A DNA stretch of 64,000 nt from Burkholderia cenocepacia (GCF_900446215.1 NZ_UAQZ01000001.1:744001-808000); one strand, 5' to 3'; positions 34,391-43,371 are shown, counted from the first letter of the stretch. The notes: generated by a model from the letters alone, not told the origin. Numbers and translations: made by a program.

Positions 34391-35932
34391 TTACCGCGCA
34401 GCTACGTCAGCCTTGCCAGACGCCGCATCACCCACCGCCGTCGGCGCCGGCGCATTCCCCCACCCGCCGCCCAGCGCACGGATCAGATTGACGGTCGACA
34501 CCGCCTGCGCACCCGTCAACTGGTTCGCCTGCAACTGCGACTGCAGCACCGAGCGCTCGCTGTCGATCACGTCGAGATATGCGACCTCGCCTTCCTGATA
34601 TTGCGTGCGCGACAACGTCGCCGCCCGGCGCGACGCATTGACGGCCGCCTCCTGCGCGCGGATCTGATCATCGAGCAAACGCAGATCGGCGAGATTGTCC
34701 TCGACCTCGCGGAACGCGACGAGCACCTGCTGCCGGTAGTTCGCGACCTGCTCGTCGTACTGCGCGCGCGCCTGCTGCACGCCGGCCGCCCGCCGTCCGC
34801 CGTCGAACAGCGGCAACGTCAGCGCGGTACCGGCGAACGGCCCGAGCAGGAACGTACGGCTCGACCACAGGAACAGGTTGCCGAGCGTCGACGCTTCATA
34901 GCCGAACGACCCGGTGATATCGAGCTTCGGGAAGTACGCCGACTTCGCGAGCCCGATCCGCGCGTTCGCGGCCGCCATCGCGCGTTCGGCCGCCGACACG
35001 TCCGGGCGGCGTTCGAGCAGCGCGGACGGCAGGCCCGGCGGAATCTTCACCGCGACCGGCACGATCGGCGTTTCCTTGAACGCGAAATCCGCGGGCGCCT
35101 TGCCGAGCAGGATGGCGAGCGCATGCTCGGACGCCGCGCGCCGGCGCGCGACGCCGACCGCATCGGCCTGCGCGCTCGCCAGTTCGTTCTTCGCGCGCGA
35201 CACGTCGAGCTCGCTGATGTCGCCTTCGTTGAAGCGGCGCTGCACGAGCTTCAGTGCCTGCTCGCGCAACTCGACCGTGCGGCGGTACAGGTCCTGGTCC
35301 GAATCGAGCTGACGCAGTTCGAAGTAGTTCTGCGCGACGTCGGCCTGCAGCGCGAGCTGCACCGAACGGAACAGCGCTTCGCTCTGCGCCTGATCGGCAC
35401 GCGACGCCTCGACGTTGCGGCCGACGCGGCCGAACAGATCGGCTTCGTACGACACCGTGCCCTGCGCGCGCCACAGCGTCGCGTTGGTCGGGCCGGTGCC
35501 CTGCGGCTGGAACTGCGACGCCGACGACAGCCCCTCGCGCGTCGGCCCGAAACCGGCGCCGACCTGCGGGAACCATTGCGAGCGCGCCGAACGCGTCGCC
35601 GCCCGCGCTTCCTCGACCCGCGCGGCCGCGGCCTTCAGGTTCTGGTTCGCGGCAAGCGCCTGCGTCTCGAGCGAATCGAGCACCGGGTCGCCGAACACCT
35701 TCCACCATTCGCCGCGGTGTTCGCCATCCGACGGCTCGGCCGTCTTCCACGTGCCGGCCTGCTCGCCGGCGGCGAGGGTCGGCGCTTCCTTGAACGCGGC
35801 GGGCGCCGCCGCGTCGGGACGCTGGTAGTCGGGGCCGACCGCACACGCGGCGAGCAGCGTCGCGAGCAGGGTGCTCGCGGCCGCCACCTTCGCGAAGCGC
35901 ATCAGGCCGTTCGTGTTGTGCATGTTGTCCAT
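34391..35932 (-). CDS. opcM: RND efflux outer-membrane channel lipoprotein (OpcM/OprC)
   Basis: The 513-residue outer-membrane factor belongs to the NodT/OprM family. It has a lipoprotein signal with lipobox LAAC followed by AVGPDYQRP, then two structural repeats that form the trimeric channel (for example RFNEGDISELDVSRAKNELASAQ and TQYQEGEVAYLDVIDSERS). It joins the RND pump and adaptor to expel drugs across the outer membrane. It starts 10 bp after ceoB. The ATG at 35932 follows GAGGATAG; an ATG three codons downstream is possible. Gene order matches llpE-ceoA-ceoB-opcM of the B. cepacia complex. Confidence 0.93.
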   Translation of the reverse strand: MDNMHNTNGLMRFAKVAAASTLLATLLAACAVGPDYQRPDAAAPAAFKEAPTLAAGEQAGTWKTAEPSDGEHRGEWWKVFGDPVLDSLETQALAANQNLKAAAARVEEARAATRSARSQWFPQVGAGFGPTREGLSSASQFQPQGTGPTNATLWRAQGTVSYEADLFGRVGRNVEASRADQAQSEALFRSVQLALQADVAQNYFELRQLDSDQDLYRRTVELREQALKLVQRRFNEGDISELDVSRAKNELASAQADAVGVARRRAASEHALAILLGKAPADFAFKETPIVPVAVKIPPGLPSALLERRPDVSAAERAMAAANARIGLAKSAYFPKLDITGSFGYEASTLGNLFLWSSRTFLLGPFAGTALTLPLFDGGRRAAGVQQARAQYDEQVANYRQQVLVAFREVEDNLADLRLLDDQIRAQEAAVNASRRAATLSRTQYQEGEVAYLDVIDSERSVLQSQLQANQLTGAQAVSTVNLIRALGGGWGNAPAPTAVGDAASGKADVAAR

Positions 35933-35942
35933 CTTTCTATCC

Positions 35943-38900
35943 TCAAGCATCGGAAGCCGACGCACCCGACGGCGACACGCCATAACCCGCCGAGTCCTTG
36001 CCGGCGACGTGAATCTTGCCGCCCGCGAGCGTGCGCAGCACGACGTAGAACACCGGCGTCAGCATCAGCCCGAACAGCGTCACGCCGAGCATCCCGAAGA
36101 ACACCGCGACCCCCATCGCATGACGCATTTCCGAACCCGCGCCGGTCGACGTGACGAGCGGCACCACGCCCATGATGAAAGCGATCGACGTCATCAGGAT
36201 CGGGCGCAGCCGCAGCCGGCTCGCCTCGATCGCGGCCTCGAGCGGCGTCCTGCCGTCGTGTTCGAGCTCGCGCGCGAATTCGACGATCAGGATCGCGTTC
36301 TTCGCCGACAGCCCCACCAGCACCATCAGGCCGATCTGCGTGAAGATGTTGTTGTCGCCCTGCGTGAGCCACACGCCCGTCAGCGCCGACAGAATGCTCA
36401 TCGGCACGATCAGGATCACCGCGAGCGGCAGCGTCAGGCTTTCATACAGCGCGGCGAGCACGAGGAACACGAGCAGCACGCTGATCGGGAACACCCACAT
36501 CGCCGAATCGCCCGCGAGGATCTGCTGGTACGTGAGGTCGGTCCACTCGAAGCGCACGCCGCGCGGCAGCGTCTCGTGCGCGATGCGCTCGACCGCGGCC
36601 TGCGCCTGCCCCGACGAGAAGCCGGGCGCCGGGCCGCCGTTGATGTCGGCCGCCGTGTAGCCGTTGTAGCGCACGACCATTTCCGGGCCGAACGTCGGCG
36701 TCACGGTGACCAGCGACGACAGCGGCACCATCTCGCCCTTGTCGTTGCGCGTCTTCAGTTGCAGGATGTCGTCCGCGCGCTGGCGGAACGGCGCATCGGC
36801 CTGCACGCGCACCTGGTACACGCGTCCGAAGCGGTTGAAGTCGTTCACGTACAGCGAACCCAGATACACCTGCATCGTGTTGAACACGTCGGTCACCGGC
36901 ACGCCGAGCTGCTTCGCCTTCACGCGGTCGAGATCGACGTTGAGCTGCGGCACGTTGATCTGGTAGCTCGTGAACAGCGGGCCGAGTTCAGGCGCCTGCT
37001 GCGCGCGCTTGATGAAGTCGTTGGTCGCATCCGACAGCTTCGCGTAGCCGACCGCGCCGCGATCCTCGATCTGCATCTTGAACCCGCCGAGCGTACCGAG
37101 GCCGAGCACCGGCGGCGGCGGGAACACCGCGACGAACGAATCCTTCATCGCGCCGTACTTCTGGTTCAGCGCACCCGCGATGGCGCCGGCCGACAGCGCC
37201 TTGCCGTGCCGTTCCGCGAACGGCTTGAGCGTGACGAACACGATGCCCGCGCTCGAGCTGTTGGTGAAGCCGTTCACCGACAGCCCCGGGAACGCGACCG
37301 CGCTCTCGACGCCCGGCTGCTTCAGCGCGATCGAACCCATGTCGCGGATCACCTTCTCGGTGCGGTCGAGCGACGCACCGTTCGGCAGCTGCGCGAACGC
37401 GATCAGGTATTCCTTGTCCTGCGCGGGCACGAAGCCGCCCGGCACGACCTTCGACACGAGCACCGTCGCGCCCACCAGCACGAGATACACGCCGAGCATC
37501 AGCGTCTTGCGCGACAGCACGCCGCGCACGCCGCGGCCGTAGTTCTCCGCCCCGCGATGGAACACCTTGTTGAAGCCGCGGAAGAAGCCGCCGAGCACGC
37601 GGTTCATCACACGCGTGAGCCAGTCTTCCTTGTCGCCGTGCCCCTTCAGCAGGATCGCGGACAGCGCCGGCGACAGCGTCAGCGAGTTGAACGCCGAGAT
37701 CACCGTCGAGATCGCGATGGTCATCGCGAACTGCTTGTAGAACTGGCCGGTCAGGCCCGACATGAACGCGAGCGGCACGAACACGGCGACCAGCGTCAGC
37801 GCGATCGCGATGATCGGCCCGCTCACTTCCTGCATCGCCTTGTAGGTCGCCTGCCGCGCGTTCATCCCGTTCTCGATGTTGCGCTCGACGTTCTCGACGA
37901 CGACGATCGCATCGTCGACCACGATCCCGATCGCGAGCACCATCCCGAACAGCGACAACGCGTTGATCGAATACCCGAACGCGAGCAGCAGCGAGAACGT
38001 GCCGATGATCGACACCGGCACCGCGATCAGCGGAATCAGCGACGCGCGCCAGGTCTGCAGGAACACGATCACGACGATCACGACCAGCGCGATCGCTTCG
38101 AGCAGCGTGTGCACGACGGCCTTGATCGACGAGCGCACGAACTGCGTCGGGTCATAGACGATCTTGTAGTCGACGCCCGCCGGCATGTCCTGCTTCAGTT
38201 CGGCCATCGTCTTGCGCACTTCGTCCGAGATCTGCAGCGAGTTCGCGCCCGGCGACTGGTTGATCGCCATCGCGACGGCCGGCTTGTTGTCGAGCAGCGA
38301 GCGCAGCCCGTACTCGGACGCGTCGAGCTGGATCCGCGCGATGTCGCGCAGGTGCGTGACGCCGCCATCCGGCGTCGTCTTCACGACGATGTCGCCGAAT
38401 TCGTCTTCCGTCTGCAGACGGCCGCGCGCGTTCACCGACAGCTGCAGCGGCGTGCCGGGCAGCGACGGCGATGCGCCGATCACGCCGGCCGCGACCTGCA
38501 CGTTCTGCTCGCGGATCGCCTGCACGACGTCCTCGGCCGACAGCCCGCGCTGCGCGACCTTCTGCGGATCGAGCCACACGCGCATCGCGTAGTCGCCCGA
38601 ACCCCACAGCTGCACCTGGCCGACGCCCTGGATCCGCGACAGGCGATCCTTCACGTTGATCAGCGCGTAGTTGCGCAGGTAGGTCATGTCGTAGCGGTTG
38701 TCCGGCGAGATCAGGTGGACCACCATCGTCAGCGTCGGCGAGCTCTTCACCGTGGTGATGCCGAGCCGCTGCACGTCTTCCGGCAAGCGCGGCAGCGCCT
38801 GGTTCACGCGGTTCTGCACGAGCTGCGTGGCCTTGTCCGGATCGGTGCCCAGCTTGAACGTGACGGTGATCGTCATGTTGCCGTCGCTGTTCGCCTGCGA

Positions 38901-39143
38901 CTGCATGTAGAGCATGTCCTCGACGCCGTTGATCTGCTCTTCAAGTGGCGACGCGACCGTCTCGGCGATCACTTTCGGGTTCGCGCCCGGGTACTGCGCC
39001 TTCACGATCACCGAAGGCGGCACGACTTCCGGATATTCCGAAATCGGCAGCAGGAACATCGCGATCACCCCGCCGAGCAGGATGATCACCGATAGGACTC
39101 CTGCAAAGATCGGCCGGTCGATAAAGAATTTGGAAATGTTCAT
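35943..39143 (-). CDS. ceoB: RND multidrug efflux pump, inner-membrane subunit (CeoB/BpeF)
   Basis: The 1066-residue HAE1-type pump has 12 membrane segments, two large periplasmic loops and the paired Asp residues of the proton relay in helix 4 (IGIVVDDAIVVVENVERN). The N-terminal start (FFIDRPIFAGVLSVIILLGG) and C-terminal helices match AcrB/MexB relatives. In Burkholderia, CeoAB-OpcM and BpeEF-OprC export chloramphenicol, trimethoprim and fluoroquinolones, and expression is induced by salicylate. The assignment to this pump rests on the whole five-gene order including llpE and a divergent LysR gene. It starts 45 bp after ceoA. Confidence 0.95.
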   Translation of the reverse strand: MNISKFFIDRPIFAGVLSVIILLGGVIAMFLLPISEYPEVVPPSVIVKAQYPGANPKVIAETVASPLEEQINGVEDMLYMQSQANSDGNMTITVTFKLGTDPDKATQLVQNRVNQALPRLPEDVQRLGITTVKSSPTLTMVVHLISPDNRYDMTYLRNYALINVKDRLSRIQGVGQVQLWGSGDYAMRVWLDPQKVAQRGLSAEDVVQAIREQNVQVAAGVIGASPSLPGTPLQLSVNARGRLQTEDEFGDIVVKTTPDGGVTHLRDIARIQLDASEYGLRSLLDNKPAVAMAINQSPGANSLQISDEVRKTMAELKQDMPAGVDYKIVYDPTQFVRSSIKAVVHTLLEAIALVVIVVIVFLQTWRASLIPLIAVPVSIIGTFSLLLAFGYSINALSLFGMVLAIGIVVDDAIVVVENVERNIENGMNARQATYKAMQEVSGPIIAIALTLVAVFVPLAFMSGLTGQFYKQFAMTIAISTVISAFNSLTLSPALSAILLKGHGDKEDWLTRVMNRVLGGFFRGFNKVFHRGAENYGRGVRGVLSRKTLMLGVYLVLVGATVLVSKVVPGGFVPAQDKEYLIAFAQLPNGASLDRTEKVIRDMGSIALKQPGVESAVAFPGLSVNGFTNSSSAGIVFVTLKPFAERHGKALSAGAIAGALNQKYGAMKDSFVAVFPPPPVLGLGTLGGFKMQIEDRGAVGYAKLSDATNDFIKRAQQAPELGPLFTSYQINVPQLNVDLDRVKAKQLGVPVTDVFNTMQVYLGSLYVNDFNRFGRVYQVRVQADAPFRQRADDILQLKTRNDKGEMVPLSSLVTVTPTFGPEMVVRYNGYTAADINGGPAPGFSSGQAQAAVERIAHETLPRGVRFEWTDLTYQQILAGDSAMWVFPISVLLVFLVLAALYESLTLPLAVILIVPMSILSALTGVWLTQGDNNIFTQIGLMVLVGLSAKNAILIVEFARELEHDGRTPLEAAIEASRLRLRPILMTSIAFIMGVVPLVTSTGAGSEMRHAMGVAVFFGMLGVTLFGLMLTPVFYVVLRTLAGGKIHVAGKDSAGYGVSPSGASASDA

Positions 39144-39188
39144 GGGTTGCTCTGTCTGGTTGAACGCGGATGCGAAGCGGCGCGCCGC

Positions 39189-40406
39189 TTACGAATCCGC
39201 CTTCGCCGGTGCGGCCGGCTTCGCGGTGCTCGCGAGCGGCGCGGACGGCGCATCGCCGCCCGTCATCGGGACCATGTGCGGCTTCACCTGCTCGCCCGGA
39301 CGCACGCGCTGCGTGCCGTTCACGACCACGCGGTCGCCGGCCGACAGCCCGCTCACGATCACGCGCCGGTTGCCGTGCTGCATCCCTTGCTGCACTTCGC
39401 GATACGACACGCGGCCCTGCTGGTCGACGACGAACACGAACTTCTTGTCCTGGTCGGTGTTGATCGCCGCGTCGTCGACGAGCAGCGCCTCGTGCGGCGC
39501 GCTGCCGCCCACCTTCACGCGTGCGTAGAGGCCCGGGACCAGGGTGCCGTCCGCGTTGTCGAAGCGGGCGCGCACGCGGATCGTGCCGGACGACGTGTCG
39601 AGCCGGTTGTCGACCGAATCGATCTCGCCGCTGCGCGAGTAGCCGGTTTCGTTCGCGAGGCCGAGCTCGACCGGCACCTTGCGGCCGCTGCGCGCGCCGT
39701 TGATGTATTGCAGGTAGGTCTGCTCGTCGGCGTCGAACGACGCGTAGATCGGCGACACCGATACCAGCGTCGTCAGCGGCGCGGCCGACGCGCCGGCCGA
39801 CACGACGTTGCCGAGCGTGATTTCCGCGCGCGACACGCGGCCCGACACCGGCGCGGTGATGCGCGTATAGCCGAGATTGATGCGCGCCGTTTCCAGCGCG
39901 GCTTCGGCGGCCTTCAGGTTCGCGTTCGCTTCGCGCGCCGCGTTCTGCTTCTCGTCGTAGTCGCGCTTCGCGATCGCGTTGTCGCCGATCAGCCGCTGCG
40001 CGCGCTGCCAGTCGGTCTGCGCGTAGCCGTTGCGGGCCTGCGCGGCCGCGAGCTGCGCGGCGGCGCGGTCGACTTCCGCCTGGTACGGGCGCGGGTCGAT
40101 CACGAACAGCACGTCGCCCTTCTTCACGAGCGCGCCGTCCTTGAAGTTCACCGCGACGATCGTGCCCGACACCTGCGGGCGCACGTCGACTTTCTCGACC
40201 GCCTCGAGGCGGCCCGAATAGCTTTGCCAGTCGGTCACGGTCTGCGGCACGACGGTCGCGACGTCGACTTCGGGCAGCGGCGCCGCCGCTTTCTCGGGGG
40301 CGTTCGCGCTCACGCGCATCGCGCCGAACGTGCCGAGGCCGACGACGGCGAGCGTGACGATCGCCGCGGTCGCGATTCGGGAACGGGAGGTGCGTAGGAT
40401 GGCCAT
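39189..40406 (-). CDS. ceoA: RND efflux periplasmic adaptor (CeoA/BpeE)
   Basis: The 405-residue membrane-fusion protein has an N-terminal anchor (IATAAIVTLAVVGLGTFG), a lipoyl half-motif (VRPQVSGTIVAVNFKDGALVKKGDVLF), a coiled-coil hairpin (about 100-170), and the second lipoyl half (RITAPVSGRVSRAEI). Beta-barrel and membrane-proximal domains follow. It bridges CeoB and OpcM in the periplasm. There is no lipobox Cys, so it is probably held by its N-terminal helix. It lies 32 bp after llpE and 45 bp before ceoB. Confidence 0.94.
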   Translation of the reverse strand: MAILRTSRSRIATAAIVTLAVVGLGTFGAMRVSANAPEKAAAPLPEVDVATVVPQTVTDWQSYSGRLEAVEKVDVRPQVSGTIVAVNFKDGALVKKGDVLFVIDPRPYQAEVDRAAAQLAAAQARNGYAQTDWQRAQRLIGDNAIAKRDYDEKQNAAREANANLKAAEAALETARINLGYTRITAPVSGRVSRAEITLGNVVSAGASAAPLTTLVSVSPIYASFDADEQTYLQYINGARSGRKVPVELGLANETGYSRSGEIDSVDNRLDTSSGTIRVRARFDNADGTLVPGLYARVKVGGSAPHEALLVDDAAINTDQDKKFVFVVDQQGRVSYREVQQGMQHGNRRVIVSGLSAGDRVVVNGTQRVRPGEQVKPHMVPMTGGDAPSAPLASTAKPAAPAKADS

Positions 40407-40438
40407 GTGGATCTCCAGTAAGCGTGGATTGGTTCTGG

Positions 40439-41299
40439 TTATTCGGGACGGTTCGGCTGGCGGGCCTGGAAGCGGCACTGGAAGAAGCGCACGGCTTCCT
40501 CGAATGCGGCTTCGTGCGTGGCGAGCGCGGCGTGCGTGATGTCCGGGTAGCGGATCACCTGCGTGAGCACGCCCGACGAGATCAGGCAGCCCGCATAGTT
40601 CTCCGCTTCGACGTGCAGCACGTCGTTCTGCGCGGTGACGACGAGCGTCGGCGGCAGCCCCGCGAGGCGCACCGATTCGATCGGCGCCGCGTACGGGTGC
40701 ATGCGCTGCGCGGCCTGCGGCAGATACGCGCGATAGCAGGCCGCGCATTCGCGCGCGGTGATGTCGGACGCGAGGCGCTCGGCGTCGCCGATGCGCGTCA
40801 TGCTCGGGTCGAGCATCGGCCCGAACAGCGCCTGCGCGGCGATCGACACTTCGCCGCGGTCACGTGCGATGAAGGCGAGGCAGTTCGCGAGCTGGCCGCC
40901 CGCGTCGTGCCCCGCGACCCCGATCTTCTTCGGGTTGCCGCCGAACGCGCGGGCGCGCGTCGCGGCCCACACGGCGGCGCGATACGCATCCTCCGGCGCG
41001 GCCGGAAAAGGAAAGGCCGGCGCGAGCGAATAATCGACCGACACTACGAGAGCTGGTAAGCGTTCTGCTAAAAAACGCGCGGCGAAATCCGCGTCTTCGA
41101 GCGAACCGCGGACGAAGCCGCCGCCGTGGAAATAAAGCACTACTGGCAACCCGGTCTTGTCCGGGCGGCGGTAGAGACGCAGCACGATGTCCTGCGCGTA
41201 GCCGGGAATTTCCACTTCGGCAACCGTCAGCGCCGCGCCCGCTATGGCTTGCGCGGGCAGCGCGGCTTTCAGGAATTTGCTGAATTCAGAAGCGTCCAT
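40439..41299 (-). CDS. llpE: LlpE, alpha/beta hydrolase of the ceo operon with Asp at the nucleophile position
   Basis: The 286-residue protein belongs to the hormone-sensitive-lipase-like esterases: oxyanion motif HGGG (58-61), then the nucleophile elbow, then acid Asp226 (AQNDVLHVE) and His256 (PDITHAAL). The elbow reads GHDAGG (130-135), so the usual Ser is Asp132. An Asp nucleophile is normal in haloalkane dehalogenases and epoxide hydrolases but not in this family. The gene leads the ceo operon, where llpE has been noted as a lipase-like gene not known to be needed for efflux. It may be a non-enzyme, a binding protein or a hydrolase with altered chemistry. I chose the ATG at 41299. Confidence 0.92.
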   Translation of the reverse strand: MDASEFSKFLKAALPAQAIAGAALTVAEVEIPGYAQDIVLRLYRRPDKTGLPVVLYFHGGGFVRGSLEDADFAARFLAERLPALVVSVDYSLAPAFPFPAAPEDAYRAAVWAATRARAFGGNPKKIGVAGHDAGGQLANCLAFIARDRGEVSIAAQALFGPMLDPSMTRIGDAERLASDITARECAACYRAYLPQAAQRMHPYAAPIESVRLAGLPPTLVVTAQNDVLHVEAENYAGCLISSGVLTQVIRYPDITHAALATHEAAFEEAVRFFQCRFQARQPNRPE

Positions 41300-41316
41300 G
41301 ACGATGCAGCATCCAT

Positions 41317-41370
41317 TTCGAGATGGAACGAATTCTGGGTCCGGCAGACATTGGGATAAATGCCTATAAT
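41317..41370 (+). promoter_or_regulatory. Divergent llpE-ceoR promoter region
   Basis: A perfect -10 hexamer TATAAT lies at 41365-41370 on the ceoR side without a good -35, which suggests activator dependence. A TTCG-N8-CGAA dyad (41317-41332) sits near the llpE start and is a candidate CeoR contact site. Assignments are by position and pattern only. Confidence 0.45.
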
Positions 41371-41404
41371 CCGGCAACACAATTCAACGCCCCCGAACAA
41401 TCCG

Positions 41405-41440
41405 AGGCTGCGTTTACCCACGAGGTAGCGCAGCCTTCTT
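41405..41440 (+). terminator. Terminator-like hairpin in the ceoR leader
   Basis: The arms AGGCTGCG (41405-41412) and CGCAGCCT (41429-41436) pair perfectly. An inner stem TACC/GGTA (41415-41418, 41424-41427) closes the 5-base loop CACGA. It is followed by TTCTTGTT. The hairpin lies after the -10 element and about 38 bases before the ceoR ATG, so it is in the transcribed leader and could attenuate ceoR. Confidence 0.55.
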
Positions 41441-41473
41441 GTTCCGGCGGCAAATTAAATTGCGGAGGTTGTG

Positions 41474-42478
41474 ATGGACCGGCTTCAGGCCATGCAGGTG
41501 TTTACTCGCGTCGTCGATACAAGCAGCTTCACCAAGGCAGCAGAAACGCTCAGCTTGCCGCGAGCGTCCGTCACGACGATCATCCAGAATCTCGAAGCAT
41601 TCCTCGGCGTGCGGCTGATGCACCGGACCACGCGCCGGCTCTCGCTCACGCCGGACGGCGCCGCGTACTACGAACGATGCGTGCGGATCCTCGCGGACGT
41701 CGAGGAAACCGAAGCAAGCTTCCAGGCCAACAACCGGAAGCCGCACGGAAAGTTGCGTATCGACATGCCGGGCTCGATCGGGCGGCTGCTCGTGATTCCG
41801 TCGCTGTGCGAATTCCATACGCGCTACCCGGACATCGACCTGCAACTCGGCCTGTCCGATCGGCCGGTCGACCTGCTGCAGGAAGGCGTCGACTGCGTGA
41901 TCCGCGTCGGTGCGCTGCAGGACTCGTCGCTCGTCGCACGCCGCGTCGGCCTGTTCGAATGCGTGACCGTCGCGTCGCCCGATTATCTCGAGCGCCACGG
42001 CGAGCCGCAGACGATCGACGACCTGAACCAGCACAAGGCCGTCAACTACTTCTCGAGCCGCACGGGCCGCACGATCGACTGGACCTTCCTGATCGACGGC
42101 AAGGAAGTCGAGATGAAGATGGAGGGCATCGTGTCGGTAAACGACGCGGATGCGTACGTGACGTGCGGAATCGAAGGCTTCGGGCTGATCCAGCCGCCGC
42201 TGTTCATGGTGCTGCCGCACCTGCGCGAAGGCCGGCTCAAGGAAGTGCTGCCCGGCGTCAAGCCGCTGCCGATGCCGATTTCGGTCGTGTATCCGCACAG
42301 CCGCCATCTGTCGCCGAAGGTGCGCGTGTTCGTCGACTGGGTGGCCGAAGTGTTCGACCGTTGCCCGCTGCTGAGCGGCAAGGGCAGCCTCGACGCGACG
42401 TGCAGCAAGCGCACGTTCGAGGAAGCCGAACGCGCGCCGGTGCTCGATACGCCGGTCATCAACGAGTGGGTCGCGTAA
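41474..42478 (+). CDS. ceoR: LysR-family regulator of the ceo efflux operon (CeoR/BpeT-like)
   Basis: The 334-residue LysR protein has a winged helix at residues about 1-60 (MDRLQAMQVFTRVVDTSSFTKAAETLSLPRAS) and an effector domain with the LHGKLRIDMPGS-type start (KPHGKLRIDMPGS). It is divergent from llpE-ceoAB-opcM and corresponds to CeoR/BpeT, which activates the pump in response to salicylate-like compounds. The ATG at 41474 follows GGAGG. The leader carries a terminator-like hairpin. Substitutions in the effector domain of the orthologue are known to cause pump overexpression; no such change can be judged from one sequence. Confidence 0.9.
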   Translation: MDRLQAMQVFTRVVDTSSFTKAAETLSLPRASVTTIIQNLEAFLGVRLMHRTTRRLSLTPDGAAYYERCVRILADVEETEASFQANNRKPHGKLRIDMPGSIGRLLVIPSLCEFHTRYPDIDLQLGLSDRPVDLLQEGVDCVIRVGALQDSSLVARRVGLFECVTVASPDYLERHGEPQTIDDLNQHKAVNYFSSRTGRTIDWTFLIDGKEVEMKMEGIVSVNDADAYVTCGIEGFGLIQPPLFMVLPHLREGRLKEVLPGVKPLPMPISVVYPHSRHLSPKVRVFVDWVAEVFDRCPLLSGKGSLDATCSKRTFEEAERAPVLDTPVINEWVA

Positions 42479-42491
42479 TCGCCTGACCCCC

Positions 42492-42517
42492 ACGCGCGGG
42501 CCGGACGGCCCGCGCGT
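42492..42517 (+). terminator. GC-rich stem-loop after ceoR
   Basis: A perfect 11-bp stem (42492-42502 and 42507-42517) encloses the tetraloop GGAC, 13 bp after the ceoR stop. There is no U run, so it may be a Rho-assisted end or a transcript-stabilising structure. Confidence 0.45.
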
Positions 42518-42894
42518 CATCCCGCCTGAGCGCCGCCCGGCACGTCTGTCAAGCGCGGTGCCCCGATCCTTCCCGAATCCGCAGTAAACCTTTGCGCGAC
42601 CCGCGGCAATCGGCCGCGTGCGTCGTCGCGGGTCGTTGCGCGTCGCCGCCGCGCATCCCGGCGAAGCCCGCGCCGCGGGGCCCCCGGCCATTTCCGCATA
42701 GCCCTGCCGGCGGTGCGGATGACGATTGTTCCACTGACACGACAATTCAATTCGCGTCTGCCGCATTTATCGCACCGGAACAGATACCTAGAGTAAACCC
42801 TGTCGCGCACCTCGTTGCGCATCGAACAGATCCCGCCTTGCGGGACCGGAGTCAGCGCTCAAGCGCCAGCTCCGACATCTCTAGGAGTGACGCC
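42518..42894. other. Intergenic region between ceoR and the DUF4148 gene
   Basis: No supported gene is present. The last 100 bp presumably hold the DUF4148 promoter; a region around 42740-42800 is relatively AT-rich (ACAATTCAATTCGCG, TTTATCGC). I see no confident -35/-10 pair. Confidence 0.4.
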
Positions 42895-43188
42895 ATGAAC
42901 CGCCGCCATCTTCTCTCGGCCCTTGCTCTCGCGCTTGCGGTGTCCGCACCGGCCTTCGCCGATTCGGGTACCCCGCATGCCGGCGACTACGGCAACACGT
43001 CGTGGTACTCGCAACACAACGGCCCGCGGACGCGCGCCGAAGTGAGCGCGGAAGTCGTGCAGGCCCGCAAGGACGGCACGCTCGCATACCTGCGCAAGGC
43101 GACTTCGTATCCGCAAGGGCTCGAACTCGCACAAAGCCCGTATCGCTCGACGCCGGAAGGCAACCAGCTCGCCGGCGGGGGCCGGTAA
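42895..43188 (+). CDS. DUF4148-type small exported protein
   Basis: The 97-residue precursor has a clear Sec signal peptide (core LLSALALALAVSAP, cleavage after AFA before DSG). The mature protein is small, polar and Tyr/Gly-rich, with RTRAEVSAEVVQARKDGTL, which is the conserved heart of the DUF4148 family common and often multicopy in Burkholderia. The function is unknown. A strong TAGGAGTGAC site precedes the ATG. A GC-rich hairpin follows the stop. Confidence 0.88.
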   Translation: MNRRHLLSALALALAVSAPAFADSGTPHAGDYGNTSWYSQHNGPRTRAEVSAEVVQARKDGTLAYLRKATSYPQGLELAQSPYRSTPEGNQLAGGGR

Positions 43189-43195
43189 ACGCGCG

Positions 43196-43230
43196 ACGCC
43201 GCGCGGCGGGTTGCCCCGCGCGCGGCGTTT
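43196..43230 (+). terminator. Hairpin terminator after the DUF4148 gene
   Basis: The perfect 10-bp stem ACGCCGCGCG (43196-43205) and CGCGCGGCGT (43219-43228), 13-base loop, is followed by a short TTT. It lies 8 bp after the stop codon. The U tract is short, so efficiency is uncertain. Confidence 0.55.
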
Positions 43231-43278
43231 CGAACGACTTTGTCGACGACTCGCTGAGTCAGTTAGTTGCAGGAGCAC

Positions 43279-43371
43279 ATGATGAACGATCAACTTCCTT
43301 CGCCGCTCGATCACTGGGACGACACCACGCCGGTCTGGACGCCGTTCCGTTCGGCCCCGCAATCGCATTGA
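43279..43371 (+). CDS. Possible 30-residue peptide
   Basis: A short frame starts with ATGATG right after a good AGGAG site (43271-43275) and ends with TGA at 43369-43371. It encodes a peptide rich in Trp, Asp, Pro and Thr (PLDHWDDTTPVWTPF), with no signal peptide or membrane segment. No family is recognised. The strong ribosome binding site is the main reason to list it. It could also be a chance frame in the gap between the DUF4148 gene and the convergent NUP gene. Confidence 0.35.
   Translation: MMNDQLPSPLDHWDDTTPVWTPFRSAPQSH

Noticed and set aside
35871..39095. Open frame of more than 1000 codons on the plus strand opposite ceoB
   Set aside because: His/Arg-rich low-complexity translation, no ribosome binding site, and the minus strand encodes a textbook RND pump across the same bases.
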